The notes below the pieces were generated by a model. It was given only the letters and a program-made list of their open reading frames with translations. It was not told the DNA's origin and did no database searches. This document shows positions 17,335-25,640 of a stretch of 64,000 nt of DNA, in pieces (positions within the stretch are counted from its first letter, which is position 1; every line of letters starts with the position of its first letter). Position numbers and translations under genes: made by a program. The stretch spans positions 62,001-126,000 of the forward strand of contig NZ_JBJQOQ010000008.1 in the NCBI RefSeq assembly GCF_046036945.1, in the 5' to 3' direction. The DNA comes from Brevibacillus_C sp046036945 (GTDB taxonomy: Bacteria > Bacillota > Bacilli > Brevibacillales > Brevibacillaceae).

Positions 17335-18465
17335 TTGGCCGTTCGCTACGAATTGATAAAAACCTGCAAGCAGACAGGAGCCCGACTGGGCAAGCTCTAT
17401 ACTCCGCACGGAACGATTGACACTCCTGTGTTTATGCCGGTAGGCACACAGGCTACGGTCAAGACGATGAGCCCGGAAGAGGTTCGCGAGATGGGCGCGG
17501 GGATTATTCTCAGCAATACATACCACTTGTTTTTGCGGCCGGGACATGAAATTGTCCGCGAAGCCGGCGGCCTGCACCGCTTTATGAATTGGCCGGGAGC
17601 GATTCTGACGGACAGCGGCGGATTCCAGGTCTTTAGTTTGAGCAAGCTGCGAAAAATCACGGAGGAAGGGGTCTCCTTTCGCTCCCATCTGAACGGAGAA
17701 AAGCTGTTTATCGGTCCGGAAGAGTCGATCCAGATTCAGAACGCCTTGGGAGCAGACATCATCATGGCGTTTGACGAATGCGCCCCGTATCCGGCGGAGT
17801 ACGATTACGTCAAGAAGTCGATGGAGCGGACGACCCGCTGGGCCGAGCGCTGTTTGCGAGCCCATGCCCGACCCGGTGATCAGGCGCTGTTTGGCATCGT
17901 CCAGGGCGGCATGTATGAGGATTTGCGCCAACAGAGTGCCCGCGAACTGACGGCGCTTGACTTTCCTGGATACGCCGTCGGGGGCCTCAGCGTAGGTGAA
18001 CCGTTTTCGCTCATGTATGAGATGCTGGACTGCACGGTTCCCCTGCTTCCTGCGAACAAGCCGCGCTATCTGATGGGAGTCGGCTCTCCAGACGCGCTGC
18101 TGGAAGGGTCGATCCGCGGCATCGACATGTTTGACTGCGTGCTGCCCACGCGTATCGCACGAAATGGGACATGCATGACAAGCCAGGGCCGCCTGGTGAT
18201 TCGCAACGCCAAATACGCGCGCGATTTTTCACCGCTCGACCCTGAGTGCGACTGCTACACCTGCAAGAATTACACCCGCGCTTACATTCGCCATTTGATT
18301 AAAGCGGAGGAGACGTTCGGCATTCGGCTGACGACCTACCACAATCTCTACTTTCTCGTCAAATTGATGGAGAAGGTGCGCCAGGCGATCGCAGACGATC
18401 GGCTGGGCGATTTTCGGGACCAGTTTTTCGCTCAATACGGGTTGGGTGAAGATAGATCTTTTTAG
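17335..18465 (+). CDS. tgt: tRNA-guanine transglycosylase
   Basis: Exchanges guanine-34 of GUN-anticodon tRNAs for preQ1. The 376-residue protein has the expected TPVFMPVGTQATVKTM start region, nucleophile/base-binding TDSGGFQVFSLSKL (Asp near 91), GGLSVGEP, the second catalytic Asp in FDCVLPTRIARNG, and the zinc ligands in CDCYTCKNYTRAY plus a downstream His. The start is TTG at 17335 after GAGGAGTG; it gives the family N terminus and no closer ATG exists. yajC follows by 18 bases, as in many bacteria. Confidence 0.97.
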   Translation: MAVRYELIKTCKQTGARLGKLYTPHGTIDTPVFMPVGTQATVKTMSPEEVREMGAGIILSNTYHLFLRPGHEIVREAGGLHRFMNWPGAILTDSGGFQVFSLSKLRKITEEGVSFRSHLNGEKLFIGPEESIQIQNALGADIIMAFDECAPYPAEYDYVKKSMERTTRWAERCLRAHARPGDQALFGIVQGGMYEDLRQQSARELTALDFPGYAVGGLSVGEPFSLMYEMLDCTVPLLPANKPRYLMGVGSPDALLEGSIRGIDMFDCVLPTRIARNGTCMTSQGRLVIRNAKYARDFSPLDPECDCYTCKNYTRAYIRHLIKAEETFGIRLTTYHNLYFLVKLMEKVRQAIADDRLGDFRDQFFAQYGLGEDRSF

Positions 18466-18483
18466 ACAAGAGGAGGATTTGGC

Positions 18484-18792
18484 ATGCAAGGAATTGAAAG
18501 CTTTTTACCGCTGATCATTATGGTTTTAATTTTTTACTTCTTGTTAATTCGCCCCCAGCAAAAACGCAACAAGCAGCGCAACGCGATGCTCGGTGCGCTG
18601 AAAAAAGGGGATAAGGTGGTAACCATTGGCGGGGTGCACGGCACGATCCAGGAAATTGACGACAATACGGTCACGCTGCGCATCGCCCATAATGTAAACG
18701 TCACCTTCGACCGCGGAGCAGTCAACAACGTGCTGAGCACTTCCAGCAGCACCGAAGCTGCCGCTCCGGCAGCACCGGCAAAAGAAGAGTAG
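18484..18792 (+). CDS. yajC: Preprotein translocase accessory subunit YajC
   Basis: Small membrane subunit associated with SecDF and the translocon. The 102-residue protein has one N-terminal helix (about 8-24, PLIIMVLIFYFLLI) followed by RPQQKRNKQRNAMLGALKKGDKVVTIGGVHGTI, the conserved family signature, and ends in an Ala/Pro-rich acidic tail. An AGAGGAGG ribosome site lies before the ATG. It is co-oriented with tgt and precedes secD and secF by a few genes. Confidence 0.95.
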   Translation: MQGIESFLPLIIMVLIFYFLLIRPQQKRNKQRNAMLGALKKGDKVVTIGGVHGTIQEIDDNTVTLRIAHNVNVTFDRGAVNNVLSTSSSTEAAAPAAPAKEE

Positions 18793-18801
18793 TTTTGCCA
18801 C

Positions 18802-18837
18802 GAAAAAAAGCAGGGCATCTCAGCCTGCTTTTTTTCG
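18802..18837. terminator. Bidirectional terminator between yajC and the yrzE-like gene
   Basis: GAAAAAAAGCAGG and CCTGCTTTTTTTC flank a 9-base loop; A- and T-runs on either side suit both converging transcripts. Confidence 0.9.
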
Positions 18838-18850
18838 TCCTTCGGGGAAC

Positions 18851-19222
18851 CTAGCGGCGGGCAGCCATGTTGACCCCGATCACGCCGCCCAGTGCGCTGA
18901 TGAGAAAGGCGCCAAACAGGTAATACAAGGTCGCCAGTCTCATCGGCGCATCAAAGCCGAGAAACCCGATTAACACCACGAGCAGGAAATAGGTGATCCC
19001 GGTCAGACCGCCGTAATACCAGCCGCGGCTGATGCAGCGCCTGCCGGTGATGATGCCGCCGAGCAGCAGACTGATGATGTTGATCGTGTACGTAAAGTAT
19101 GGCAGCGAGCTTTCTTTCAGATCGGTAAAAGAGAGCAGGATCGCAGTCAATAAAGATCCGGTTAAAACGAGTCCAAGCGTAAACAGAAGCCCCGTAGCGA
19201 TTGAGGCGGACGTGCTTCGCAA
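18851..19222 (-). CDS. yrzE: TIGR04086/YrzE-like four-helix membrane protein
   Basis: A 123-residue integral membrane protein with four predicted helices (about 8-30, 44-60, 68-88, 98-118) and the internal motif LLLGGIITGRRCISRGWYYG, characteristic of the TIGR04086 family. Its function is unknown. In B. subtilis yrzE occupies the same position after the yajC homolog. GGAGGGA precedes its start on the minus strand. Confidence 0.8.
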   Translation of the reverse strand: MRSTSASIATGLLFTLGLVLTGSLLTAILLSFTDLKESSLPYFTYTINIISLLLGGIITGRRCISRGWYYGGLTGITYFLLVVLIGFLGFDAPMRLATLYYLFGAFLISALGGVIGVNMAARR

Positions 19223-19352
19223 GCAAATCCCTCCTTCTCATATGTTTTTCTACCATCTATATGAAGGGCTTATCCGGCTTATTCATCTCTTCATTGAACT
19301 ATGCAGCAAATATTGTGTATGATGGATGATGGAACAGATGGGGGTGAGCGAA

Positions 19353-20330
19353 ATGATCAAAACCTATTTTTACAATCACTCGGAGAAAAAAATGTGCCAC
19401 GATATGGATCTGGCGACAAAAGACGAGTGGCTTCGGTCACCCGAAGATTTGCTGTGGATCGATTTGTATGACGTTGGAAATGACGAATTACAATATATCG
19501 GCAAAATTTTTGACTTCCACCCCTTGGCCATCGAGGATTGCTTGCACGTAAGCCCCCGGGCCAAGGTAGACCAGTACGAAGGGTACTATTTCTTCGTCTT
19601 CCATGCGCTGCGGTACAATGAAGAGAGCGACAACGAGATTACCACGCTGGAATTAAACGTCTTTTTGGGGCCCAATTACATTGTGACGATTCACAAATCG
19701 CCGATGAATACGATTGGCCGCATTGCAAAGCAGTGCCACCGGAGCATGGCGTGGATGAACCGCGGGCCGGATTACCTGCTTTACACGATAGTGGACGGCA
19801 TCACGGACGAGTACTTTCCGATCATGGATCGCATCAGCGTGCGGATTGACGAGTTGGAAGACGAGATCTTTGAACATCAAATGGAAGAGATCACAGAAGA
19901 GTTCCTGGCCTTGAAACGGACGATCATCTTGATCAGGCGGGTCATTTTGCCGCAGAAGCGGATATTTGCCAACGTAAACGGACGCATGTCCTTCGATATA
20001 TCCGAGGAGAACATGCCGTTTTACACCGATTTGACGGATCACCTGGAACGCCTTGCTGACTCGACTGAAACCTTCCGCGATCTGGTGAACGGCGCACTTG
20101 ATACGTACTACACGATTATCAACGCCAAGACGACGGAGACCATGCGCGTCTTGACCATTATTTCCACTATTTTCCTCCCGCTTACGTTTATCACCGGTTT
20201 GTTTGGGATGAATACGTTTAGCTGGCTAGGGGTGGAGGCAGAACCGATCATGTTTGTGATTGCCTTCATCGTCATGACGGTTGTGCCTCTCGGCATGCTG
20301 CGCGTGTTCAAAAAACGCAAGTGGCTGTAA
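19353..20330 (+). CDS. corA: CorA-family magnesium/divalent cation transporter
   Basis: Pentameric Mg2+ channel. The 325-residue protein has a cytoplasmic N-terminal domain, the long coiled helix (about 150-265) and two C-terminal membrane helices; the selectivity motif GMN is present in TGLFGMNTF, and the C-terminal end is basic (RVFKKRKWL). The ATG at 19353 follows GGGGGTGA by 6 bases; upstream in-frame ATGs at 19326 and 19329 have no ribosome site. A plausible promoter (TTGAAC, 18 bases, TATGAT) lies around 19294-19323. It converges with spoVB. Confidence 0.93.
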   Translation: MIKTYFYNHSEKKMCHDMDLATKDEWLRSPEDLLWIDLYDVGNDELQYIGKIFDFHPLAIEDCLHVSPRAKVDQYEGYYFFVFHALRYNEESDNEITTLELNVFLGPNYIVTIHKSPMNTIGRIAKQCHRSMAWMNRGPDYLLYTIVDGITDEYFPIMDRISVRIDELEDEIFEHQMEEITEEFLALKRTIILIRRVILPQKRIFANVNGRMSFDISEENMPFYTDLTDHLERLADSTETFRDLVNGALDTYYTIINAKTTETMRVLTIISTIFLPLTFITGLFGMNTFSWLGVEAEPIMFVIAFIVMTVVPLGMLRVFKKRKWL

Positions 20331-20333
20331 TCC

Positions 20334-21914
20334 CTAGCGGCGAGGAAAGAAGACCGAGAGCTGCTCGCCGATCCAGGGGATGCGCCGGACGTCCTGCTTG
20401 CCCAGGACCCGCATGCCGACCAGGAGGATCACATACAGGAGAAAGCAGGAACCGGAACTGAGCAGCAGCATTTTGATGATCGACAGATCGTAGAACAGGT
20501 GGTTCGCCATGTACGAGCCGGCATAGCCCATGGCAAGCATGGCGGCGCCAATTTTACAAAACTCGGAAAAGTCGATGGTAAACCCGATCGCCTTGACCAG
20601 ACTGGCAAAATGCAGGAGAGTGCCCAGCGTAATGCTCAAGTTCAGCGCGATGATCGCACCATAGATGCCGAACGCCGGTTGGGCTGTGACGACAAACATG
20701 GCGACCAGCTTGACGGCGGAACTGAACAAAGTGTTCCGAAATACCGTGCTTGCGTAATCCAGCCCCTGCAGGGCAGCAGCCAGCGGGGTCTGAAAGAACA
20801 AGAAAACGGAGAACAGCGCCATCTGCCTTAGCAGCACCCCTACATCCCTGTTTCCGTAGAGCAGCTGGCAGAGCGGTTCGGCAAAGACGAACAACAGCAC
20901 GGCGCAGGGAGCCCCGATGACCAACGTAATGCGCATCGCCTGGTAAATGCGGCGGTGGACCAGGGTGCTGTTCTTCTGGAACGCCGCCTCCGACACGGCG
21001 GGAACCAGCGAGATGGACAGCGAATAGGTCAAAAACGTCGGGAAGAGCAGCAAGGGAACGGCCATGCCGGCAAATTTTCCGTACAGGCTGGTAGCCTCAT
21101 GGGCTTGATACCCCGCTACCAGGAGCGCAAATGGAACTATCATGGGCTCTAATACGTATGCAATAGAGCCGACCAGCCGGCTCATCGTGACGGGAAGGGA
21201 CATGCTCAAAAGCTGGCGCAGGTTCTCCTGGTTTTGCCTCAGGGATGCCAGCAGCGGCAGTTGGATCAGGCGTTCTGCCGTCTGTCGTCCCTGCCGGCGG
21301 AATTGCCAAAACATGTACAATAAACCGGCGGATTCTCCGAAAATAATGCTGGCGACCGCACCGGCAGCGGCGTACTCCACGCCGTTATCCATAAAGGTGA
21401 CGGTCATCACGACGACGAGGGCCATCCGCACGACCTGTTCAAGCAGCTGGGAAGTGGCCGTGGGTGTCATATTGTGTCTGCCTTGAAAGTAGCCGCGCAG
21501 AACGGCGGAAAAACTGGCTAGCGGAATCACTGGAAGCGCGGCCAGCAAGGCCAGATAGGCGCGGTCGTCTGAAAACAGCCAACCGGTCAGCGTCCGCGCC
21601 CCCAGGAACATGATGAGGCAGAGTATCAAGCTAATGGTCCCCGTAAGCGTAAGGGAGAGGACCAAGAGGCGCTTGGTTTTGCGGAAGTCCCCGGCTGCTT
21701 CGCTCTCTGCCACTTGTTTGGCGATCGCCACGGGAAGGCCGAACGTGGTCAGCGTAATGAAAAAGTACATGAGCGGCACGACCATTTGGTACAGTCCCAT
21801 GCCTTCGGCGCCGATAATCCGGGAGAGGACGACCCGGTTGATAAAGCCGAGGATTCGCGTGGCAGCCCCGGCGACAATTAAGATGACGGTACCGTAAAAA
21901 AACGATTGTCTCAT
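20334..21914 (-). CDS. spoVB: SpoVB-type oligosaccharide flippase (MVF/MurJ-like fold)
   Basis: A polytopic membrane protein of 526 residues with about 14 helices, needed in B. subtilis for spore cortex synthesis and probably translocating a peptidoglycan precursor. The N terminus (MRQSFFYGTVILIVAGAATR...) and the block RVVLSRIIGAEGMGLYQMVVPL are characteristic of the SpoVB branch of the polysaccharide-biosynthesis superfamily. Its stop is only 3 bases from the convergent corA stop, with no separate terminator visible. Synteny with yrzE, comN and secDF supports the assignment. Confidence 0.92.
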   Translation of the reverse strand: MRQSFFYGTVILIVAGAATRILGFINRVVLSRIIGAEGMGLYQMVVPLMYFFITLTTFGLPVAIAKQVAESEAAGDFRKTKRLLVLSLTLTGTISLILCLIMFLGARTLTGWLFSDDRAYLALLAALPVIPLASFSAVLRGYFQGRHNMTPTATSQLLEQVVRMALVVVMTVTFMDNGVEYAAAGAVASIIFGESAGLLYMFWQFRRQGRQTAERLIQLPLLASLRQNQENLRQLLSMSLPVTMSRLVGSIAYVLEPMIVPFALLVAGYQAHEATSLYGKFAGMAVPLLLFPTFLTYSLSISLVPAVSEAAFQKNSTLVHRRIYQAMRITLVIGAPCAVLLFVFAEPLCQLLYGNRDVGVLLRQMALFSVFLFFQTPLAAALQGLDYASTVFRNTLFSSAVKLVAMFVVTAQPAFGIYGAIIALNLSITLGTLLHFASLVKAIGFTIDFSEFCKIGAAMLAMGYAGSYMANHLFYDLSIIKMLLLSSGSCFLLYVILLVGMRVLGKQDVRRIPWIGEQLSVFFPRR

Positions 21915-22031
21915 GGGATGGTCCTTTCTTTTGACAAAAAATAGAGTTGAGAAAAGGCAGCTGAGGATTCTATTTTAAGAATATGGACGTGCCCGCCGGG
22001 TCATGACAATTTTGCAAAGGAGAGATGAAAG

Positions 22032-22289
22032 ATGGAGTTTCCCGTTGATGCAAGTGAGGAGCTGAAGGCAGAGGTACACATGCTGTGTCTGAGCAAGGCC
22101 CAGGAGTTCGCCCTGCTCGGGTACGACAACATTACCCCCGACGATATCTGGAAGTGTGTTTCTGCTTCCTATAAAAAAGAGATTCCGCCAAAACATCAAC
22201 TGGTAAACGACATCCTTTCGCTGAAGGCAACGAAGTACATGAATTGGCTGATGGTAAATATGTATAAAAACCCAGACAACTTCATTTGA
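22032..22289 (+). CDS. comN: ComN-type post-transcriptional regulator
   Basis: An 85-residue soluble protein matching the ComN/YrzD family, which in B. subtilis influences comE mRNA levels and localises with DivIVA. Visible family features are AEVHMLCLSKAQEFALLGY, the DDIWKCV tryptophan block and a C-terminal KYMNWLMVNMYKNPDNF. It has a strong AAAGGAGAGATGAAAG ribosome site. The promoter of secD starts within its last codons. Confidence 0.88.
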   Translation: MEFPVDASEELKAEVHMLCLSKAQEFALLGYDNITPDDIWKCVSASYKKEIPPKHQLVNDILSLKATKYMNWLMVNMYKNPDNFI

Positions 22290-22315
22290 CACGCTTTTCA
22301 CAGGTTGGCTATAAT
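22286..22315 (+). promoter_or_regulatory. Sigma-A promoter for secD-secF
   Basis: Consensus TTGACA and TATAAT are spaced by 18 bases; the -35 box overlaps the comN stop codon. It lies about 80 bases upstream of secD. Confidence 0.8.
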
Positions 22316-22396
22316 GGGCGTGTTGGTTAGAAAACGGCTTTTTTATTTTTTGTGGGGGACAACCCGCTTGGAAAAGGGAAAGGGGCATTATCGCAA

Positions 22397-23632
22397 ATGA
22401 TTAAATGGAGTAGGTTCGTGCTCTTCCTGATCGTACTGGCCGCATTGGCTGGTCTGGTGATAACGACGACCGTACCTGTATCGAAGAACATCGTACTCGG
22501 TCTCGATCTTCAGGGCGGATTTGAGATTCTATATAAGGTAGAGCCGCTTGAAGCAGGACAGAAAGTAACGACAGATCTATTGAAAGCAACTGCTTCAATG
22601 GTAGAGAAACGGGTCAATGTCGGGGGCGTTCAGGAGCCGGAGGTTACGATCGAAAATCCGGACCGGGTGCGTGTAAAGCTGGCCGGGGTGACCGACCAGG
22701 AGAAGATGCGCAGCTTGATTGGCAAACCTGCCGTGCTGACGTTCCGCGACGAACAAGGGAACATTGTGCTGCAAGGAAGCGACCTCGCTCCAGGGGGAGC
22801 CAAGGTCGGCTTTGACGATTTGAAACGTCCGAAAATTTTATTGAAGTTTGCAAATGCAAGCAAATTTGCCGACGTGACGAAAAACAATCTGGGGAAAACG
22901 GTCGCCATCTACCTGGACGACCAGATGCTGACCAACCCGCGGATCAACAGCGTAATCACTGGCGGCAACGCTGAAATTACCGGATCGTACACCCTCCAGG
23001 AAGCAAATGAACTGGCCGGGATTCTGAACGCCGGGGCGCTGCCGTCCAAACTGGTGGAGCTGTCGGCCAACTCCGTCGGCGCCAGCCTGGGGCAAATGGC
23101 ACTGCAGAAGACGATCTACGCCGGGTACATCGGCGGTGCTGTGATCTTCTTGTTCATGCTGCTGGTCTACCGCATGCCGGGCATGATCGCCAACATCACC
23201 TTGATCGGCTTTACGTATTTCTGTCTATTGGTACTGGATTGGATGCACGCCACGTTAACACTGCCAGGTATCGCCGGATTTATTCTCTCCGTCGGGATGG
23301 CGGTCGACGCCAACATCATCACGTATGAACGTATCCAGGAAGAGATCAAGAGCGGCAAGACGATCCTGTCTGCGTTCCGCGCCGGTCAAAGACGCTCGTT
23401 TATTACGATCATCGACTCCCACCTGACGACGATCATCGCCGCACTCGTGCTGCTGTACGTCGGGACGAGCTCGATTCAGGGCTTTGCGACCATCTTGATC
23501 ATGACGTTGATCGTCAGCTTGATCACCAACGTATTCGGCTCTCGCTTCCTGCTTTGGCTGCTCATCAAGGCCAACATGTTCAAGAAGCCGGTCTGGTACG
23601 GGGTAAAGGAGAGTGAAATTCATGAGCTCTAA
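22397..23632 (+). CDS. secD: Protein translocase subunit SecD
   Basis: Uses proton motive force to pull proteins through SecYEG. The 411-residue protein has an N-terminal helix (about 8-27), the signature GLDLQGGFEILY, a periplasmic-type P1 domain and five C-terminal membrane helices with SVGMAVDANIITYERIQEE. ATG 22397 was chosen since it starts just before the first helix; an upstream GTG at 22352 would add 15 unusual residues. SecD and SecF are separate genes here, unlike the fused SecDF of B. subtilis. secF overlaps by 11 bases. Confidence 0.95.
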   Translation: MIKWSRFVLFLIVLAALAGLVITTTVPVSKNIVLGLDLQGGFEILYKVEPLEAGQKVTTDLLKATASMVEKRVNVGGVQEPEVTIENPDRVRVKLAGVTDQEKMRSLIGKPAVLTFRDEQGNIVLQGSDLAPGGAKVGFDDLKRPKILLKFANASKFADVTKNNLGKTVAIYLDDQMLTNPRINSVITGGNAEITGSYTLQEANELAGILNAGALPSKLVELSANSVGASLGQMALQKTIYAGYIGGAVIFLFMLLVYRMPGMIANITLIGFTYFCLLVLDWMHATLTLPGIAGFILSVGMAVDANIITYERIQEEIKSGKTILSAFRAGQRRSFITIIDSHLTTIIAALVLLYVGTSSIQGFATILIMTLIVSLITNVFGSRFLLWLLIKANMFKKPVWYGVKESEIHEL

Positions 23633-24566
23633 TGCGCAAGATACGGTGATTCGTTTTGATATTGTAAAAAACAGGAGAAAGTTCTATTTGCTCTCAGCTG
23701 TCATCTTGACACTGGGGTTAGTCTTCACGTTGATTTTGGGTCTGGATCTCGGAGTCGATTTCAAGGCCGGAACGCGCCTGGACATGTACATCGGCAAAGA
23801 GTTTAACGTCGGCGATATCGAGGCGGTTCTGCACAAAGAGGTGCCGGACGTCAAGTTTAAAGACGTAACCAAGACAGGGGATAAAAATCTCTGGGCGACC
23901 ACGACGTTTGACCAGCCAATCTCCAAAGACAAGCTGGAAACCATTCACGCCGACCTGAAGCAAAAGTACGGCGATCAGGTGGAGCGGCAGGAGTCGACAG
24001 TTGACCCGATTATTGCTGACGAGATGGTAAAAAAGGCGGCGATCGCCCTGGTGCTTGCCGCTCTCGGAATCGCCATCTACATCGCGTTCCGCTTCCAGTA
24101 TTTGTTCGGGATCGCCTGTACCGTCTCGCTTATCCACGACGCTTTTATCCCGATCGCGATGTTCTCCATCTTCCGGATTGAAGTTGACCTTACCTTCGTC
24201 GCAGCGATTTTGACGATTGTCGGGTACTCCATTAACGATACGATTGTAATTTTTGACCGGATTCGGGAAAACTTAAGATCGATGAAGGTGAAAACGGTCG
24301 AGGACCTGGAGCATCTGGTCAATGTGAGCTTGTGGCAAACGATGCGCCGTTCCGTTTTCACCGTCTTGACGGTGTTTGTAGCCGCCCTGGCGCTGGCCGT
24401 CTTCGGCAGTGAGGGAATCCGCAACTTCTCGCTTGCGCTGATCTTTGGTCTGGTGACCGGGACTTACTCCTCGATCTTTATTGCCGCCCAGGTATGGGTG
24501 ACGTTGAAAAAACGCGAAATGATGAAAAAACGGTTAAAACCGGCAGCAAATCCGAACCAGAGTTAA
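23622..24566 (+). CDS. secF: Protein translocase subunit SecF
   Basis: Partner of SecD; 314 residues with an N-terminal helix, the motif LGLDLGVDFKAGTRLDM, the P1-like extracellular domain and a five-helix domain with VGYSINDTIVIFDRIRENLR. The ATG at 23622 is 8 bases after AAAGGAG inside the secD 3' end, so the genes are translationally coupled. A terminator follows. Confidence 0.95.
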   Translation: MSSNAQDTVIRFDIVKNRRKFYLLSAVILTLGLVFTLILGLDLGVDFKAGTRLDMYIGKEFNVGDIEAVLHKEVPDVKFKDVTKTGDKNLWATTTFDQPISKDKLETIHADLKQKYGDQVERQESTVDPIIADEMVKKAAIALVLAALGIAIYIAFRFQYLFGIACTVSLIHDAFIPIAMFSIFRIEVDLTFVAAILTIVGYSINDTIVIFDRIRENLRSMKVKTVEDLEHLVNVSLWQTMRRSVFTVLTVFVAALALAVFGSEGIRNFSLALIFGLVTGTYSSIFIAAQVWVTLKKREMMKKRLKPAANPNQS

Positions 24567-24573
24567 GTGCGAG

Positions 24574-24602
24574 GCCGCGGAGGGATCCGCGGCTTTTCTT
24601 TC
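24574..24602 (+). terminator. Terminator after secF
   Basis: The perfect stem GCCGCGGA/TCCGCGGC with a four-base loop is followed by TTTTCTTTC. Confidence 0.88.
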
Positions 24603-24625
24603 AGCATAGGATAGGAGGGATGATG

Positions 24626-25567
24626 ATGGAGGACCGCTTGGCAAAGGCACAGTTTGGCGCCTGGGTAGGTATCGTTGGCAATTTGGCCTTGGCCGCAGCA
24701 AAGCTGACCATCGGGCTTGTCGCCGAGTCCCGTGCGCTGATCGCAGATGCGGCTCATTCCGCCTCCGATGTAGTCGGCTCTGTCGCCGTTCTCATCGGCC
24801 TAAGGGCTGCCGAGAGACCCCCTGACGAGGATCACCCGTACGGCCACGGCAAGGCGGAATCGATCGCCGCGATTATCGTTGCGGTGCTGCTGGTAGTGGT
24901 CGGTTTTGAAATCGGTTACAAGTCGATCCAATCCATGCTGGTGCCGGTCGCGGCCCCTGGAATGCTGGCGATTTGGGCTGCCGTGTTATCGATGGCGGTA
25001 AAAGAGTGGATGTACCGCTACAAATACAATCTGGGAAAAAAACTGAACAGCCAGTCGCTGATCGCCAATGCTCTGGAGCACCGATCCGATGTCTTTTCTT
25101 CCTTTGCGGCGCTGGTTGGCATCGGCGGCGCGGTACTGGGCGAATACCTGGGGGTCGGCTGGATGGTGTACCTCGATCCGGTGGCCGGCGTATTCGTCTC
25201 CCTGCTCGTCCTGAAGATGGCCTACAAGATCCTGAAGGAGTCGATACACAACACGCTTGATCACGTGCTGCACAGCGAAGAGACGGTCCCGATGGTGCAG
25301 ACGGTGGAAGCAGTCCCCGGCGTGATCCGGATCGACGACCTGCGGGCGAGAGAACACGGCCATTACGTCATCGTCGACGTGAAGGTGAGTGTCGATCCGC
25401 AGATCACCGTGGAGCAGGGGCACACCATCGGCAAGCAGGTAAAACAGGAGCTGATGAACCGATTCGAACGGGTGCGGGACGTATTTGTGCACATTAATCC
25501 GTACGACTCTGTCTTTCCGTTTTCTTCCGGCACAGCGGACCATGAGGAACGCGACGTGATCCATTGA
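24626..25567 (+). CDS. Cation diffusion facilitator family transporter
   Basis: A 313-residue CDF-type exporter of Zn2+, Fe2+, Mn2+ or a similar ion. Six membrane helices lie in the first 205 residues; metal-site residues appear in ADAAHSASDVVGS (His/Asp) and DEDHPYGHGKAESIAA, and the second site in ALEHRSDVFSS. A cytoplasmic C-terminal domain (about 215-300) follows. Three consecutive ATG codons occur; the third (24626) has the best distance, 7 bases, from AGGAGG. The substrate metal cannot be assigned. Confidence 0.93.
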   Translation: MEDRLAKAQFGAWVGIVGNLALAAAKLTIGLVAESRALIADAAHSASDVVGSVAVLIGLRAAERPPDEDHPYGHGKAESIAAIIVAVLLVVVGFEIGYKSIQSMLVPVAAPGMLAIWAAVLSMAVKEWMYRYKYNLGKKLNSQSLIANALEHRSDVFSSFAALVGIGGAVLGEYLGVGWMVYLDPVAGVFVSLLVLKMAYKILKESIHNTLDHVLHSEETVPMVQTVEAVPGVIRIDDLRAREHGHYVIVDVKVSVDPQITVEQGHTIGKQVKQELMNRFERVRDVFVHINPYDSVFPFSSGTADHEERDVIH

Positions 25568-25585
25568 TTGCGGTTTTTCTGTGTA

Positions 25586-25614
25586 TTGTCAGCCTCTCCC
25601 CCATTTACTATAAT
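25586..25614 (+). promoter_or_regulatory. Sigma-A promoter for recJ
   Basis: TTGTCA and TATAAT are separated by exactly 17 bases and lie 27 bases upstream of the recJ start. Confidence 0.75.
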
Positions 25615-25640
25615 TAAATACTGGGATTGGAGGGCGGCTT